Shown: positions 23,070 to 34,569, numbered from the stretch's first letter. The stretch is 64,000 nucleotides of DNA from Rugalucina vietnamica (GCA_964017185.1 OZ024876.1:28612278-28676277), one strand, 5' to 3'. Numbers and translations are program-made. Notes: generated by a model not told the origin, from the letters alone.

Positions 23070-23514
23070 AGGAACTGATTGCAGAAAACCTCGCCAAATT
23101 ATCATCACTGGTTCCGGAGATAGCATGATTTGAAATTTAGCATTTTATCTCATGAATGTTCATTAGTTCCACTATGACGTCATAGAAGAATATAGAAAAT
23201 TTGGAATATCGTCAAGACAAACAACTAAAACAAATAATTTATCATTTGAAAACAATTTTAAATCATTTATATAACTTCTTGTATCAAATTTCAAAACTTC
23301 TTAGGAACATTTAAGTGAATTATTTTGTTTTTTAATTTTTTCACCAAGGGAGACTACTCTCACATGAAAATAATACTGTTATTTACATATGGTCCCATAT
23401 CTTTTGAGCCGATGGGAATATTTGGGTTTAGATTTCAATAAACAAGTCCAAAGAACAAATGGAATCAGCAGAAAAAGAATTAAAAGTGTCTAGAAGAACT
23501 TTCATATGTTCCCT
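23070..23514. mobile_element. TTAA-flanked MITE
   Basis: AGGAAC at the left and GTTCCCT at the right face each other, and each end is bordered by TTAA (23066-23069 and 23515-23518). TTAA duplications are the mark of piggyBac-type transposition. The inverted ends are short (about 6-7 bases) and the interior is non-coding, so this is a moderate call. Confidence 0.5.
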
Positions 23515-23519
23515 TTAAT

Positions 23520-24845
23520 GAAGCATCAACATATACAAAAAATGACTTGGGATTTTCTCTTCACGACTCCCCAATAATGGCCAATCGCAAGTCATCCAAC
23601 CGAAAGGTCACAGAAAACAATCCTCTCCATCTATCATAATCCTTTGCAATTCTATCCAAAATGTCGTCTGCAGAATTCCCCTGGAGATGTCTCGCCTATT
23701 AACGTTATTCGCGACATCGCGCGAGGATTGACATCATACTCGGATTACCTTGGCTATTATCGTATAATAACGCCTAAGCTGCTGGCTTTATGGTCCCGAA
23801 GGCCCGAGAAATTTTGAGATCTGTTGAATATTTTACAAGCTTACGCGTTTAGGAGGAGGAAATAGTGGCATCTTGTAAAATAATGCGTATTATGTTCACT
23901 TAAAATGTCATCAATTGTCATTTTACCAGCTAAGATTTCTAATTGAAATAGGATTCCGCGCCTGATTTCGAGAAAAACAAACTCGTTGAACCGTTATTAC
24001 AAGACCTTGATAAATTACAATCTTCAGGATTCTTGAAATCTCGACCGTCTTGGGATTAAGCATGAAAATGACAACTTGTAAGGAAATAAACAAAGAAGGT
24101 TGGCACTATATTTTGTGCGAGGAGCGCGCTACTTAAAATAACCAAGACATTAAAGGATGCTCGCTGCCAACATTCGACATTTTCGACATATGAACTTCCG
24201 GTTTTTATTTTGTTGAATAACTCTAAAACGCGGCTGCAGATATTTTCCTAATATTTTGTATTTGAATACATACAGCTGTATTGTAGGTATACATACAAAC
24301 ATCGGACATATTATGAAAATTATCAGTCACAAGGCTTATGAACTTCATCTTTTTTCACCAAATTTTCTGAAATTTTTTGTTGTCAGTAGAAATTAGGGGG
24401 AGGGGTAAATCAATCTTGAATATAATATAACACAAGTCGTATTAAACGCTCTGATTCAATACTTATTTTAGCACCAGTAGATATGCAATCTGTAGTTTTA
24501 AAAAATGCACACTATCCCTAGTATTTTTGCTTTCAAATGTCTTCTTTTATACGAAGCTAAAAAAGTTGGTAGAAAAAAAGAAAAACCTTTCATTGGCAGA
24601 GAACATCCTTAATAATAATGATAATAATAATATTAATATTAATAATAAGCATCATCATCATCATCATCATCATAATCAAATAAATTTTGCGACCAAAATT
24701 ATTTCTCATTATTCTTTTTGCCCGGACGCAAAAAGTATATCTTCAGATCGTACCAGAGATTTCAAATTATGATTTTGCTTCAACTGAGGAAACTTGACTG
24801 AAATGTTCTGGTACGAACGACGCTAGAACACGCTGAGAATGGTAT
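23520..24845. other. No gene recognised; short (CAT)n near 24650
   Basis: AT-rich. The 81-codon frame at 24527-24772 is driven by AAT and CAT triplet runs and is not a gene. Confidence 0.45.
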
Positions 24846-24847
24846 AT

Positions 24848-24938
24848 GAGCCTTCGTATGAGAAAACCAACAATGTGTGTTTCCGACCAGTTCACCCACA
24901 AACCGGTCTGTACAGTCACAGGAGCTGGCTATCCGTGT

Positions 24939-24980
<42 letters not shown>

Positions 24981-25026
24981 GCTGATCGCATATATGCAGA
25001 TTGATGGTTTCGGGGAACGGGCCGAG
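24848..25026 (+). mobile_element. MITE family A, core replaced by a poly-A run
   Basis: The left end and body ('gtttccgaccagttcacc', 'acagtcacaggagctggct') are present. At 'cgtgtagc' the 'gaaaacaaa' stretch is a ~37-base A run, followed by 'ggcgctgatcgcatatatgc'. Most of the palindrome is missing and the right end is worn. Confidence 0.8.
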
Positions 25027-25445
25027 AAAGCAACATTAAGCTTATTACTCTAGTATTTGAGAAACTTCTTCTAAAATTCTCTTCTTCATTTATTGCAACC
25101 CGATCCGTTCAATAGCCATATAGTATCATAAAGCTCCAATTTGTCTCATCAATTTATCTTTTGTTTTACAGCTCGATGCTTGTAATCAAAATCCAAAACA
25201 AAACGAGCGGACCGGAAGTCAAGTGTCTCTATCATCTGACGTCGCCAAGCGCATGCTAGCTGCTGCATATCAAGCGCCACAAAATGAAACACTGAGATGC
25301 CTAGCAGAATTCTGATCAAATGTCCACGTGTACGCTTTGCGAGCGCGCTAACGGCACAATTTATTTTTCTTTTTCCTTCCATTGTACAACACGTGACTTT
25401 TCAGGTGGGTGCCATGCTGGTCACAGTCCGTCATCATGAGATTCA
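25027..25445. other. No gene recognised
   Basis: Higher GC than its neighbours around 25150-25390. The 77-codon minus frame there has no family resemblance. Confidence 0.35.
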
Positions 25446-25449
25446 TTAA

Positions 25450-25673
25450 CCCATATCTGACGAATGGATTCTCCCATCATTATCAATTGGGTGAGTCCAC
25501 TTACATTTTTAGGGGTATTATGTGTGAATTTTATTTTTTGTTTATCTCATTTTTCGATGAAATTTCTCTGTGCAAATAGGATAGCCCCAGATGTGACGCC
25601 GCGTTCTGTGGCGTCACATCTGGTGCTATTCTGTTTGCCTATGTCCCACAAAAGGACGCCAGGCTTAAATGAG
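25450..25673 (+). mobile_element. piggyBac-like MITE (family F), best copy
   Basis: TTAA borders both ends (25446-25449 and 25674-25677). The inner ends are CCCATATCTGACG and the complement of CTCATTTAAGCC. The hairpin 'agatgtgacgcc .. ggcgtcacatct' lies off-centre, within 'atagccc' and 'gctattctgtttgcc'. Confidence 0.72.
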
Positions 25674-25986
25674 TTAACACACAATGAATGAAGCAATTGC
25701 TACCAGAATGCGCAAAGACATTTTTTTATGTTTTTTTTCTAAGTTTTTTTTTGTTTCCGTTTTTAACGAGTCAACTGAAGTGTCCTGATTGTAAATTAAA
25801 ATAATTATGATAATAACAAATAAAATAAATCGGTCATGAAAGTTAGAGCTGCTGAATTGGTCTGGCAAAATACAAGTTTTCATGAACATGAGCTCAGTTG
25901 AAAATGATCTTGACAAATATCAACAAAGTCTGTAAAAATCCGATTTAGAAGGGTCATCAAACGTAAAATCAAGTCTCCTACAATAC

Positions 25987-26018
25987 GTTACCATAGCAAC
26001 CCCGCCATTACCGGAAGT
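25987..26018 (+). promoter_or_regulatory. RFX X-box followed by an ETS-type site
   Basis: GTTACCATAGCAAC (25987-26000) is a full 14-base palindromic X-box of the GTNRCC..RGYAAC type bound by RFX factors, which drive ciliary genes in animals. ACCGGAAGT at 26010-26018 is a good ETS-family site. This pairing ~130-200 bases ahead of an open frame looks like a TATA-less promoter. Function is inferred from sequence only. Confidence 0.5.
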
Positions 26019-26134
26019 TATTTTCTCACACACGAATTTTTACGCGAGATGTTAATTTCATTCTGTCACGCGGATACTCCATTTTCTTCTCGGCACAGAG
26101 AAGTCGCTGTCTAGAAACAAAGTAAAACCGACAT

Positions 26135-26416
26135 GTGTCGTTGATAGCGCGTGGAACCGAGAGAAAAGGCCGGAAGCGAAGTTCGGTCCGCCACATGCCC
26201 ATGTCATGGAAGAGCTACATCAGTTATAGTTCAACTCACTCGGATTGTAAAATACAGTCTACATGTGTTCAAGATATTTACCGAGAAATGTATGGTGAGC
26301 CCGAGCTCGCCAATTTATTGTTGCCCGTTTTGGAAGATACTCCCGTTATTTACATCATTCATGCTGAACTGCTCATTCTACATGTTGAATCAAACAACTT
26401 GTGTGACTACTTGTAG
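26135..26416 (+). CDS. Candidate first exon, unknown protein
   Basis: An open frame of 93 codons lies downstream of the X-box. A later in-frame start gives MPMSWKSYISYSSTHS, then CVQDIYREMY. A consensus donor ATG|GTGAGC lies at 26294/26295 inside the frame, so the coding part may end there and the rest (to the stop at 26416) be intron. I recognise no domain. A shifted frame of similar length overlaps it. The promoter context is the main reason to list it; chance is a real alternative. Confidence 0.25.
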   Translation: MSLIARGTERKGRKRSSVRHMPMSWKSYISYSSTHSDCKIQSTCVQDIYREMYGEPELANLLLPVLEDTPVIYIIHAELLILHVESNNLCDYL

Positions 26417-26572
26417 CTGAAGAAGAAGATGAATCAAAAATTGGTTGATTTTATAATTTGATTATCTCGCACTTGTGATATCTTTAGAAGCCTTTTCATA
26501 CTTTCCTAGAACTACGAAATATCCAGGTTGACCTGAATCGTCTTGAAAGGGAGAGCTTACGTTGCATGAAGC

Positions 26573-26764
26573 ATTTTCTTTCTTTCTTTCTTTTTTTTTA
26601 TTTCTCGGGGAGAACCCCGAGAAAAAACACCTGACACACCCGCGAGCAGAATTTGCCTTGTCGCACATGTGGCCAGAGCGGGGCTCGAACCCACACCAGA
26701 CACAGCGGTGAGATGATCGAGTGATTAAGATACAGCGCTCTTAACCGCTCGGTCACGGGGGCTT
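26573..26764 (-). mobile_element. tRNA-derived SINE
   Basis: On the minus strand the head GCCCCCGTGACCGAGCGGTT carries an A-box of the Ser/Leu tRNA class, and GGTTCGAGCCCC is a perfect B-box ~75 bases later. There follows a body with the stem 'tctcggggttctccccgaga' and a tail of AAAG units. There is no matching 3' acceptor strand, so this is a Pol III-type retroposon, not a tRNA gene. Confidence 0.82.
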
Positions 26765-26774
26765 GAAGATCGGT

Positions 26775-28315
26775 TGACAAATGAAAAGGTTCTTTCTGCT
26801 ACGAAAGAGATTTCATGGATTCTCTAAACCATGATAATCAAGCTGATGTTATCGAGGCTTTTAATTCCACTTCTAGGTACCTCGATGACTTTTTGAACAT
26901 TGACAACCCTTATTTTGAAGGTATGGTCAATCAAATTTATCCATCTGAACTACAGTTGAACAAAGCCAATATCTCGGATACTGAAGCCCCCTTTTTAGAT
27001 CTACATCTTTCTGTTGCAAATGGATTTGTTTCTTCTAAAATTTATGATAAGCGCGATGACTTTGATTTTGATCTAGTAAATTTTCCGTATTTGGATGGTG
27101 ACGTTCCTCGTCGTGCTTCTTATAGTGTATACATTTCGCAACTTATTAGGTTTGCTAGAGTCTGCAATCATGTTACAGACTTCAACGCTCGAAATAGATG
27201 TTTAACGACCAAACTTCTCCAACAGGGCTAACGGTATCATAAACTTCGAAAAACTTTTTCTAAATTTTATCGTAGACACTATGAATTGATTTCCAAATAT
27301 AATGTTGGGTTAAAGACGCTTTTAAGTGAGGGCCTTTCGGAACCAGAATTTTATGGTGACTTGGTTTACAAATTTTAGAAACTTATAGGAAGTAATGATT
27401 TTTCTTTTCAGTTCAGAAAAATCATAACACGTTACAGACGTATAGGTTATAACTTGAATGTTATGCGACAGTCTGCATGCTTAGTTTTTAACCCAATCAT
27501 GGTTGATAACTATGCTGCCTTCTTTAATTGCACGCCGGTGGGTCGGGTGTCAGACTCTATGATGGCCCCGACTCAAAGCTATTCATTTTAGTTGGTTGGG
27601 GCCGGAGCTTCTTGTCTGTTGCTTGGCCCACCGGGGTCCAACTGGTGTTTTTCTTTTGCTCCGGAGTTAGTAGGTTATTCGGCGCCCAGGGATCTCCATC
27701 GTCGGGCAGCTTACTCAATCTGTGAGTCCTTGTTTTTGATTCATCAGGATGTTTATCATGATTTATTTGTTTGTTCTTGGTGATTCATTGACTAGTTAGA
27801 GATTCACCACGAGGACCGAAGAACTTACTAAATGTTATGAACCACTGCAGAAGCTGAGGGTGAGGTTAGGATCCTGTAAAACTGATGTTTTTCTTTTGCT
27901 CCGGAGTTTGTAAGTTATTCGGCGCCAAGGGATCTCCATCGTCGGGCAGATTACTGAATCTGTGAGTCCTGAATTTTGATTCATCGGGATCATGATTTAT
28001 TTGTTTGTTCTTGATGATTCATTGACTAGTTAGAGATTCACCACGAGGACCGAAGAACTAACTTAATGTTATGAACCACTGCAGAAGCTGAGGGTGAGGT
28101 TATGGCCATGTAAAATCGATTTAAACCCGCCAGTAACTTTGTGTTACTGATCGTTCCAAGTCGATACTTGTGTGGTGGTTCTTTTTGTTTTATGTTTTGG
28201 TGTTTAAAATATTTTTGTGCTGTTGGCGCCTTATGTATGTTTTCATATTTTAGTTATTAGTTAAGGTAACTGAGTGGCCACCCATTGGGAAAATAGCTGC
28301 TCATTCCTTATTTAA
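26775..28315 (+). mobile_element. YLDD-type reverse-transcriptase element, possibly Penelope-like
   Basis: The frame 26815-27231 reads NSTSRYLDDFLNIDNPYFEG, with the YLDD catalytic box, then EAPFLDLHLSVANGFVSSKI, YDKRDDFDFDLVNFP and SQLIRFARVC. Matching protein continues past it (YHKLRKTFSKFYRRHYEL, EPEFYGDLVYKF, RRIGYNLNVMRQSACL, CTPVG). FLD followed by a YDKRDD block resembles the layout of Penelope-like enzymes, but the clade is my inference; no GIY-YIG nuclease is seen. The 5' part of the enzyme is missing and the copy is broken in a few places. The long 3' region ends in the repeat shared with 5098-5286 and 45450-45645. Confidence 0.75.
27645..28118 (+). repeat. 240-bp tandem duplication in the element's 3' region
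   Basis: 'tttttcttttgctccggag', 'ccatcgtcgggcag', 'tgactagttagagattcacc' and 'ccactgcagaagctgagggt' recur in the same order exactly 240 bases apart. The second unit is slightly shorter. Confidence 0.9.
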
Positions 28316-29215
28316 AATTTATTTTGGCCATTTAAACTTTATCTGCTGACCCATTTTCAAAATTTTCAAAAGGTCCCCTTAGGAAAAAATGACATAAAAT
28401 AACTTTTATATCGTCCTCAACACAAAAGTTTTCTGCGAAAAACCGTTTTGAAGTACTGGATGGGGGGTCCTGGTATTCACTAATCACTAAAAATTTAGCC
28501 ATTTATTCACCATCATTAAAATTTTGGCTTATTCATTAAAATTAGCTCGATTATTCATCAAAATATGATAATTACTAGTCACGCATTCTTCACCTAGCTA
28601 ATATCCATAAGCAAATAGGTGTTCCCCACATAAGGCATCCCTTATCTCAAGCCACAAGGACTAGTTCTGTAATATTAAATTGTAGACTGCTGAGTGCAAC
28701 CTTGATATTAAATCTTGAGAGAAGCATATATACTCTGCTAGACCACAAAGCCTCATATAAACTTTCCGAAATAGTATACCGATTGTTTTAGCAAATCCCC
28801 TTTTAAATCTGTTCGCCCTGTGTTACACTGAATCTTTCTCTTCAAATATGAATACCAAAGTTTAGTTAAGAAAAATTGTAACTTTAGGGGTAAAAGTTAT
28901 AAAAAAAAAAAATGCTGTTGTTTAGTTAGTATGGAATTACTATGTGATGCATGGCTTTTGTGCTTGTGCCTGATTGTACAATACATTTTATTAATGTCTT
29001 AAATACCGAGCGAGCGAAACGAGCGAGGAAAAAAATTATGTAGCGCCATATAAATTGCCAGATATATTTGCATTAGTGCTGCCTTGTTTCTGATTGCAAA
29101 AGACACTATAACTAGAATTTGTTTTCTATGTGAAAACTGATGTCTCCCCCTTTCTACGTGCATGTCCAAAATATGCAAGCAAGCGTTATAGTTCTTGTGC
29201 ATCACATATCCTGTC
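28316..29215. other. ATTCATTA-rich sequence, no gene
   Basis: 28470-28580 consists of degenerate ATTCACTA/ATTCATTA words. The same words return at 30690-30880, so the tandem array between them probably inserted into, or belongs to, one larger repeat. Confidence 0.5.
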
Positions 29216-30225
29216 ATTCTGTTTTATAAGTGTACCAAGTTTCATTGAAATATCTCTTACGGTTTTCAAGTTATAGAGTGGGCACGAAATTGTATGGAAA
29301 ATAATCAAAGGGAAATAACTCCAAAGATATGAAAGCAATAGTAATGATTCTTGTGCATGACACATCGTCTCATCATGCTTTATAAGTGAACCATGTTTCA
29401 TTGAAAAATCTCTAAGGGTTTTTGAGTAATAGAGCAGACACAAAATTGTATGAAAAAATCAAAGGGAAATAACTCCAAAAATATGCAAGCAAGAGTTATG
29501 TTTCTTAAGCATGACACATAATCTCATCGTGCTTTATAAGTGTACCAAGTTTCATTGAAATATTTCTTATTGTTTTCAAGTTATAGAGTGGACATGAAAT
29601 TGTATGGGAAAATAATCAAAGGGAAATAACTCCAACGATATGAAAGCAAGAGTTATAGTTCTTGTGCATGACACATTGTCTCATAGTGCTTTATAAGTGT
29701 ACCAAGTTTCACTGAAATTTCTCTTACGGTTTTCAAGCTATAGAGTGGACACGAAATTGTATGGAAAATAATCAAAGGGAAATCAGTCCAAAGATATGCA
29801 AGCAAGAGTTATGGTTCTTTTGCAAGAAACATCATCTCATCTTGCTTTATAAGTGTACCAAGATTCATTGAAATATCTCATACGGTTTTCGAGTTAAAGA
29901 GCGGACACGAAATTGTATGGAAAATAATCAAAGGGAAATAACTCATAAAATACTAAAGCCAGAGTTATGGTTCTTGTGCATAACACATTGTCTGATCATG
30001 CTTAATAAGTGTACCAAGTTTTATTGAAAAATCTTAAATGGTTTTCAAGTTATAGTGCGGACACGAAATTGTATCGAAAATAATTAAAGGAAAATAACTC
30101 CAAAAATACTCAAGCTAGAGTTATGGTTCTTAGGCATGACACATTGTCTCATCGTGGTTTACAAGTGTACCAAGTTTCATTGAAAAATCTCTTACGGTTT
30201 TCAAGTTATAGAGCGGACACGATTT
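29216..30225 (+). repeat. Tandem array, ~156-bp unit, seven copies
   Basis: The words 'aagtgtaccaagtttcattg', 'acggttttcaagttatagag', 'cgaaattgtatggaaaataa', 'tcaaagggaaataactcc' and 'agagttatggttcttgtgca' recur in order. The 'ataagtg' word starts near 29224, 29381, 29534, 29693, 29846, 30004 and 30162. Copies are ~80-90% alike by eye. After the last unit the array dissolves into GGACAGAC-type simple sequence (30230-30270). Confidence 0.92.
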
Positions 30226-30863
30226 GTAACGGACAGACGGACGGAAGGACAGACGGACGGATAGACATAATTATGTTCTGTCATATAAAAAGCAAGATGA
30301 TGTCCATCCATAGAAAAGATGTCAAAGATTATCATTATTGGATTGGTACATACATAATAAGAAAGTGGGGCAACAGAATGAAAAGAAAATACATAATAAA
30401 TTATATATACACAAGCAAACAAAACATAGAAATAGTATCTGGCTCAGTAAACATCCAGAATGATTTAATTTATTTTTCTCTGCCTTCAAATGACACATTT
30501 CTTTTTCATCTGGATCATGAGGTGAGCCCCTACATGCTTGGCTTCCAGACATATGGCTTTCCAAACATTCAAGGATTTCTGAAATATGAATACAACATTT
30601 GAACTAATTTGGGTCTGTGGGCGTCCAGATCCCAGAAAAAAATGAAATTCTGGAATGTCAGGGAGGCCCTCTAAGACAATACCATAGCCAAATTTTAGCA
30701 TATTCATTATTCTTTAAAATGTTATTATTCACTATTCATTATATTACTGTGCTATTTATCATTAAAAATTTACATCTATTCATTATTTTTTAGGACCTCA
30801 TTATTCACTAATCATTAAATTTTTTGCTCTTTATTCACTCTCATTAAAAATATTATACATTTA

Positions 30864-31027
30864 TTGACTATTGAGTCATTGAATATGATGTGATATCCAA
30901 CAGAGACTACCAATATTGACCGAGGCGAAATCCAACAGAGACTACCAATATTGACCGAGGCTTCGCCTCGGTCAATATTGGTAGTCTCTGTTGGATATCA
31001 CATCATATTCAATGACTCAATAGTCAA
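30864..31027. repeat. Long palindrome with one arm internally duplicated
   Basis: 'ttgactattgagtcattgaa' at 30864 through 'gaccgaggc' pairs without mismatch with 30965-31027. Between the arms, 30929-30960 repeats the inner ~31 bases of the left arm (atccaacagagactaccaat..gaccgagg). The tip is 'cgaggcttcgcctcg'. A long hairpin or cruciform is expected. Confidence 0.93.
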
Positions 31028-31762
31028 CAATTGTTTTATTGTATAACACTTTCTTTTAATACATAACTTTTAAAAAGAATGAGCAGAAAAAATATTTTTC
31101 ATTTGAAAATGGATTGTTTTCAAGAGCGTACATGTATATAGTCTCAGCATGACTGAAAAAATGTTCATTCGGACATAAAGTCATAATTCAAATAAATCAA
31201 ACAGTAGTAAATAGTTGATCAACAGGACTGCAAGACATTTCCATGATAGATACAGTGTTCTAAATTTAGCAACATATATTTAATGGGAAAAACCCCAAGT
31301 AATAGAATATGACAAAATATGCAATGGTCTGAAAGCATTGTCTGAAATACTGTCTATTTATAGTTATATAATAATAATCATTATACCCCATCAAGACCCT
31401 CCGTTATCAGAGGCAAGTTTTAAACTTAAATAATTTTGGATCCGAGGTTGTAGAGGGCAACGCCTTGGCGATGATAGGAATATACCGTCCTTTACCACAA
31501 AAGTATAAAACATGCCCACGATGACCTGCAAAAGAATGTGTACATGGATGAATCTAACCATTGTCCGTAGTTCACATGTTCTCAGTGGTCATAATTCGCC
31601 CCTTTTTGGCCTTGTCCGACATGGACTTGAATGTTAATTGCGATGTTCAACACCTCTAATATACCATATCTTGAAATTTCGATGTTATCATTGTGAAGAT
31701 GTTACTGATACATCCCTGCTAAATTCCTGATAGTTAACTTCAACCCGCCGGGCTGATTGATT
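31028..31762. other. No gene recognised
   Basis: AT-rich sequence with no supported exon or repeat. Confidence 0.4.
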
Positions 31763-32124
31763 AATTCATATCTAACTGTACATGGCGATAACTAGTTTCG
31801 CTAACCTTTGTTGTCGGTGCGCTTCTTTCATTCTGGATTTTCAGGCGGAGTCGTTGATTAAATGTGTCCCGTATACGTACGTCTCAGAGATTTTTAACAA
31901 CGTATAACGATACATGAATTTCGGAAACAAAGAAACACATCTCACTGATAATCACCCGATGAACCGTATTCTTTGCTAATTCATATCTAACTGTACGTAC
32001 ATGGCGATAACTAGTTTTGCTAACCTTTATTGTCGGTGCGCTTCTTTCATTCTGGATTTTCAGGCGAAGTCGTTGATGAAACATCTCACTGATAATCACC
32101 CGATGAACCATATTCATTGCTAAA
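31763..32124 (+). repeat. Tandem duplication of ~150 bp, one copy enlarged
   Basis: 'ttcatatctaactgta', 'atggcgataactagtt', 'tcggtgcgcttctttcattc', 'ttttcaggcg' and 'acatctcactgataatcacc' occur twice in order. The first copy has ~75 extra bases between 'gtcgttgat' and 'acatctcactg'. Confidence 0.9.
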
Positions 32125-33101
32125 CTTATCACTTGGTAACTTTGGACGATTTTTATTTCTGTAAACGTTTGGGGTTAACAGCTCATGTTATATCGGGGTG
32201 GTCACTTGTCAGGCCCACACTTTCACTGAAAAGACCACTGATTCTCTCGGAGACCGACCACCAGTACCAGTGTGCATTTGGTTATCCATTACTAATAATT
32301 TGCTAGATAGAGGAAGAACATGATTGCTTGTTTCTAATGATCTCATTTTCCCCATGATCGTCAGAACAATACGCACACGGTACATGTACCAACCGAGCTA
32401 CCATGCACAGTGTATACTGTTCCTCCTTTAATCAATTTATTTTTAGAATACAATTTATTATTTTTCTGCCCCAGGGACACAGTCGTAACGGCAAGCTATC
32501 ATTAGGCGACGTAACAATTGTCACAAACAATCATCTTGTTAACATAGAGAAACGTCATCGTGCCGAACGATCAACGTCACTCAAACGCTTATAACGAGAC
32601 GATAATTTACAGACATTTCGTCTAATCGACGCGCTTTTATTGATTCTTAGGTGTGGGTGGGGCAATAAAACTTACAACTGAACATCAATTAACGGTTATT
32701 TTAACAGTTTTAATGTCACTGCGCTATCTGACAACAACAATGATCTTATGAATCACCTTTACAAGATTGGGCCGTGTCGAGAATTGGTTGTCTCGAGCAG
32801 AAGAGAGGCTTTGTTGTCGATTGATACTGAAGTACCTTTTACACCTTTATTAAGGGTGTTAATGAAATTAAAAACAATTTGCAGAACCGAAACCGGCTTC
32901 TCGAAGGTTGAGCTAAGTTTGCGGCATTGCAGTCTGGAAAGTATATTTTCTTCCTATACGATGCGACTATGCTCATGGTTGGGCCCAGCTCTTTCTTGGT
33001 AAAAGAAGAAGAAGAAGAAGAAGAAGAAGAAGAAGAAGAAGATGATGATGATGATGAAATAATAAGTAAATTGGTGTGATGCAGTTGTAGACATTCGGTA
33101 T
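32125..33101. other. No gene recognised; (AAG)n and (ATG)n at 33003-33058
   Basis: Contains a trinucleotide run that changes from AAG to ATG units. The short frames are unsupported. Confidence 0.45.
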
Positions 33102-33305
33102 CATCAGGATTGTCCGTGAAATGTTTACCCCCAACCCACTTTTGTATAATTAAACTGGGATTTACAAGGGTTTACCTGTTTTTTTTTTTTTTTTTTTTTT
33201 TTTATTTTTGATCCAAATAATAGATTATGAGTACTCGTCAGAACTGCCTCACCGAGGCGGTTCTGACGTGTACCCACAATCAAGATTTTGAGCAAAAATA
33301 TTAAC

Positions 33306-34397
33306 TAGAGGACCAATGGTCCTGTAAACGCTCACCTGAGATCTGGGATATACCAATAAACTTGTTGGACTATTATGGTAATGGGCGACCTATATTGAAC
33401 TTGTCGTAAAATAGGTCAAGGTCATCACAGCCTCATAAATTATGTATACATTTTAGTATTCTAGTCCACAATGCTACATGCCAAGTTTTGTTGAAATTGG
33501 TCCGCCGGTTCCGGAAGAAGATTTTTGAAGGGTTTTTACCATATATGGACATGGCGGGCATCTTGGTGACTTGGATTATTTATGTTTATTTGTTTGTTTG
33601 GGTTTAACGTCGCTTTCAACATTATCTGTCATATCACGACGGTGTCTAGTTGTGACAGGGGGCTCAATGCTCACTTTTATAGTGCTGCCTCACTGTGGTA
33701 TCAGATCCCAGACACTTTTACCTGATACCATCTCCAGTCACATTATACTGACACTGGAGCGACCAGTCCTAGCCCTACCCCGAAAATCCGAGTGCCAAGC
33801 GAGGAGCAACTGGTACCATTGTTAACGACTTTGGAATGTCGCGGCCCGGGATCGAACCCGGTACCTCCCGATCGGATTATTTATGTATACATTGGTTCCC
33901 CTTCATATAGATGTTCCATATCAAATTTGGCTTTGATTGGCCAAGCGCGGTTTCAGAGAAGATCTTTGAATATTATGGTGATATAAATGTGTATTGCCAC
34001 GGGGTGGGGGCAGACCAGCCCCTGGGGTCCAATTTTTTCAGAATCATAAATTTTCAGTCCATTTGTCAATCTCCTTTAAGTTTTCCCCTTCAAATGACAT
34101 TTTGACAATTTCCCCATTCAGATGCATGGGCGACATATTTTGACCTTGCCATACAATAGATCAAGGTCATCCCAGGTTCATGATTGATATAAACTTTGTA
34201 GAGCTCTTCATCCTGATGCTTTAAAGGTTTTTGCTATTTATGGCCATGGCGACCATCTTGGTCATGTGACCTGAACCATTTATATAAACTTTCGTTCCCC
34301 CCTTCCTAAGAATGCTCCACATGATTTTTGGCTTTGATTGAAGACCATGGCCATCATATAAGCTCACCTTGTGAGCCTTCGGCTCAGGCGAGTTAAA
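33306..34397 (+). mobile_element. Family C element inserted in family B
   Basis: Starts 'agaggaccaatggtcctgta' and ends 'gtgagccttcggctcaggcg' followed by AGTTAAAA. The ends are loosely inverted (CGCTCACCTGAG near the left, CTCGCCTGAG on the complement of the right). A 13-base SINE duplication lies inside. A second copy is at 42818-43687. The hairpin GAGCCTTCGGCTC just before the 3' end could also fit a Helitron-like terminus; the class is unsettled. No coding frame. Confidence 0.78.
33586..33873 (-). mobile_element. SINE with 13-bp target duplication
   Basis: GGATTATTTATGT stands on both sides (33573-33585 and 33874-33886). On the minus strand the element begins near a B-box, GGGTTCGATCCC, with no A-box before it, so its head is truncated. 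It ends 'gacgttaaacccaaacaaac' plus CAAA/TAAA units, the 3' end type common in molluscan SINEs. The 13-base duplication shows LINE-type integration. Confidence 0.9.
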
Positions 34398-34444
34398 ATA
34401 TCAACATTTTTTCCAGTTCAATTTTCAATTTTTAAAGCAGAAAA

Positions 34445-34479
<35 letters not shown>

Positions 34480-34569
34480 ATAGATAAATGAACCACTATT
34501 TATTGTATGAGCAAGTTTTCGTAATGTCATTTCAACTTACAATGCTCTCTGGGAATCTCCGAAAGTTAA

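Larger units (their letters stand above)
33102..34526 (+). mobile_element. MITE family B, copy 3, holding nested insertions
   Basis: The left part 33102-33305 runs from CATCAGG through the central palindrome to 'gagcaaaaatatt'. The element resumes near 34398 ('aaaatatcaac') and ends with 'gtatgagcaagttttcgtaatg' at 34526. It includes a T run (33179-33203) and an AAAT microsatellite (34441-34490). Between the halves lies the family C element. Confidence 0.85.

Noticed and set aside
26670-26764. Functional Ser/Leu tRNA gene
   Set aside because: A and B boxes are good, but the acceptor stem does not close and a SINE body with an AAAG tail follows.
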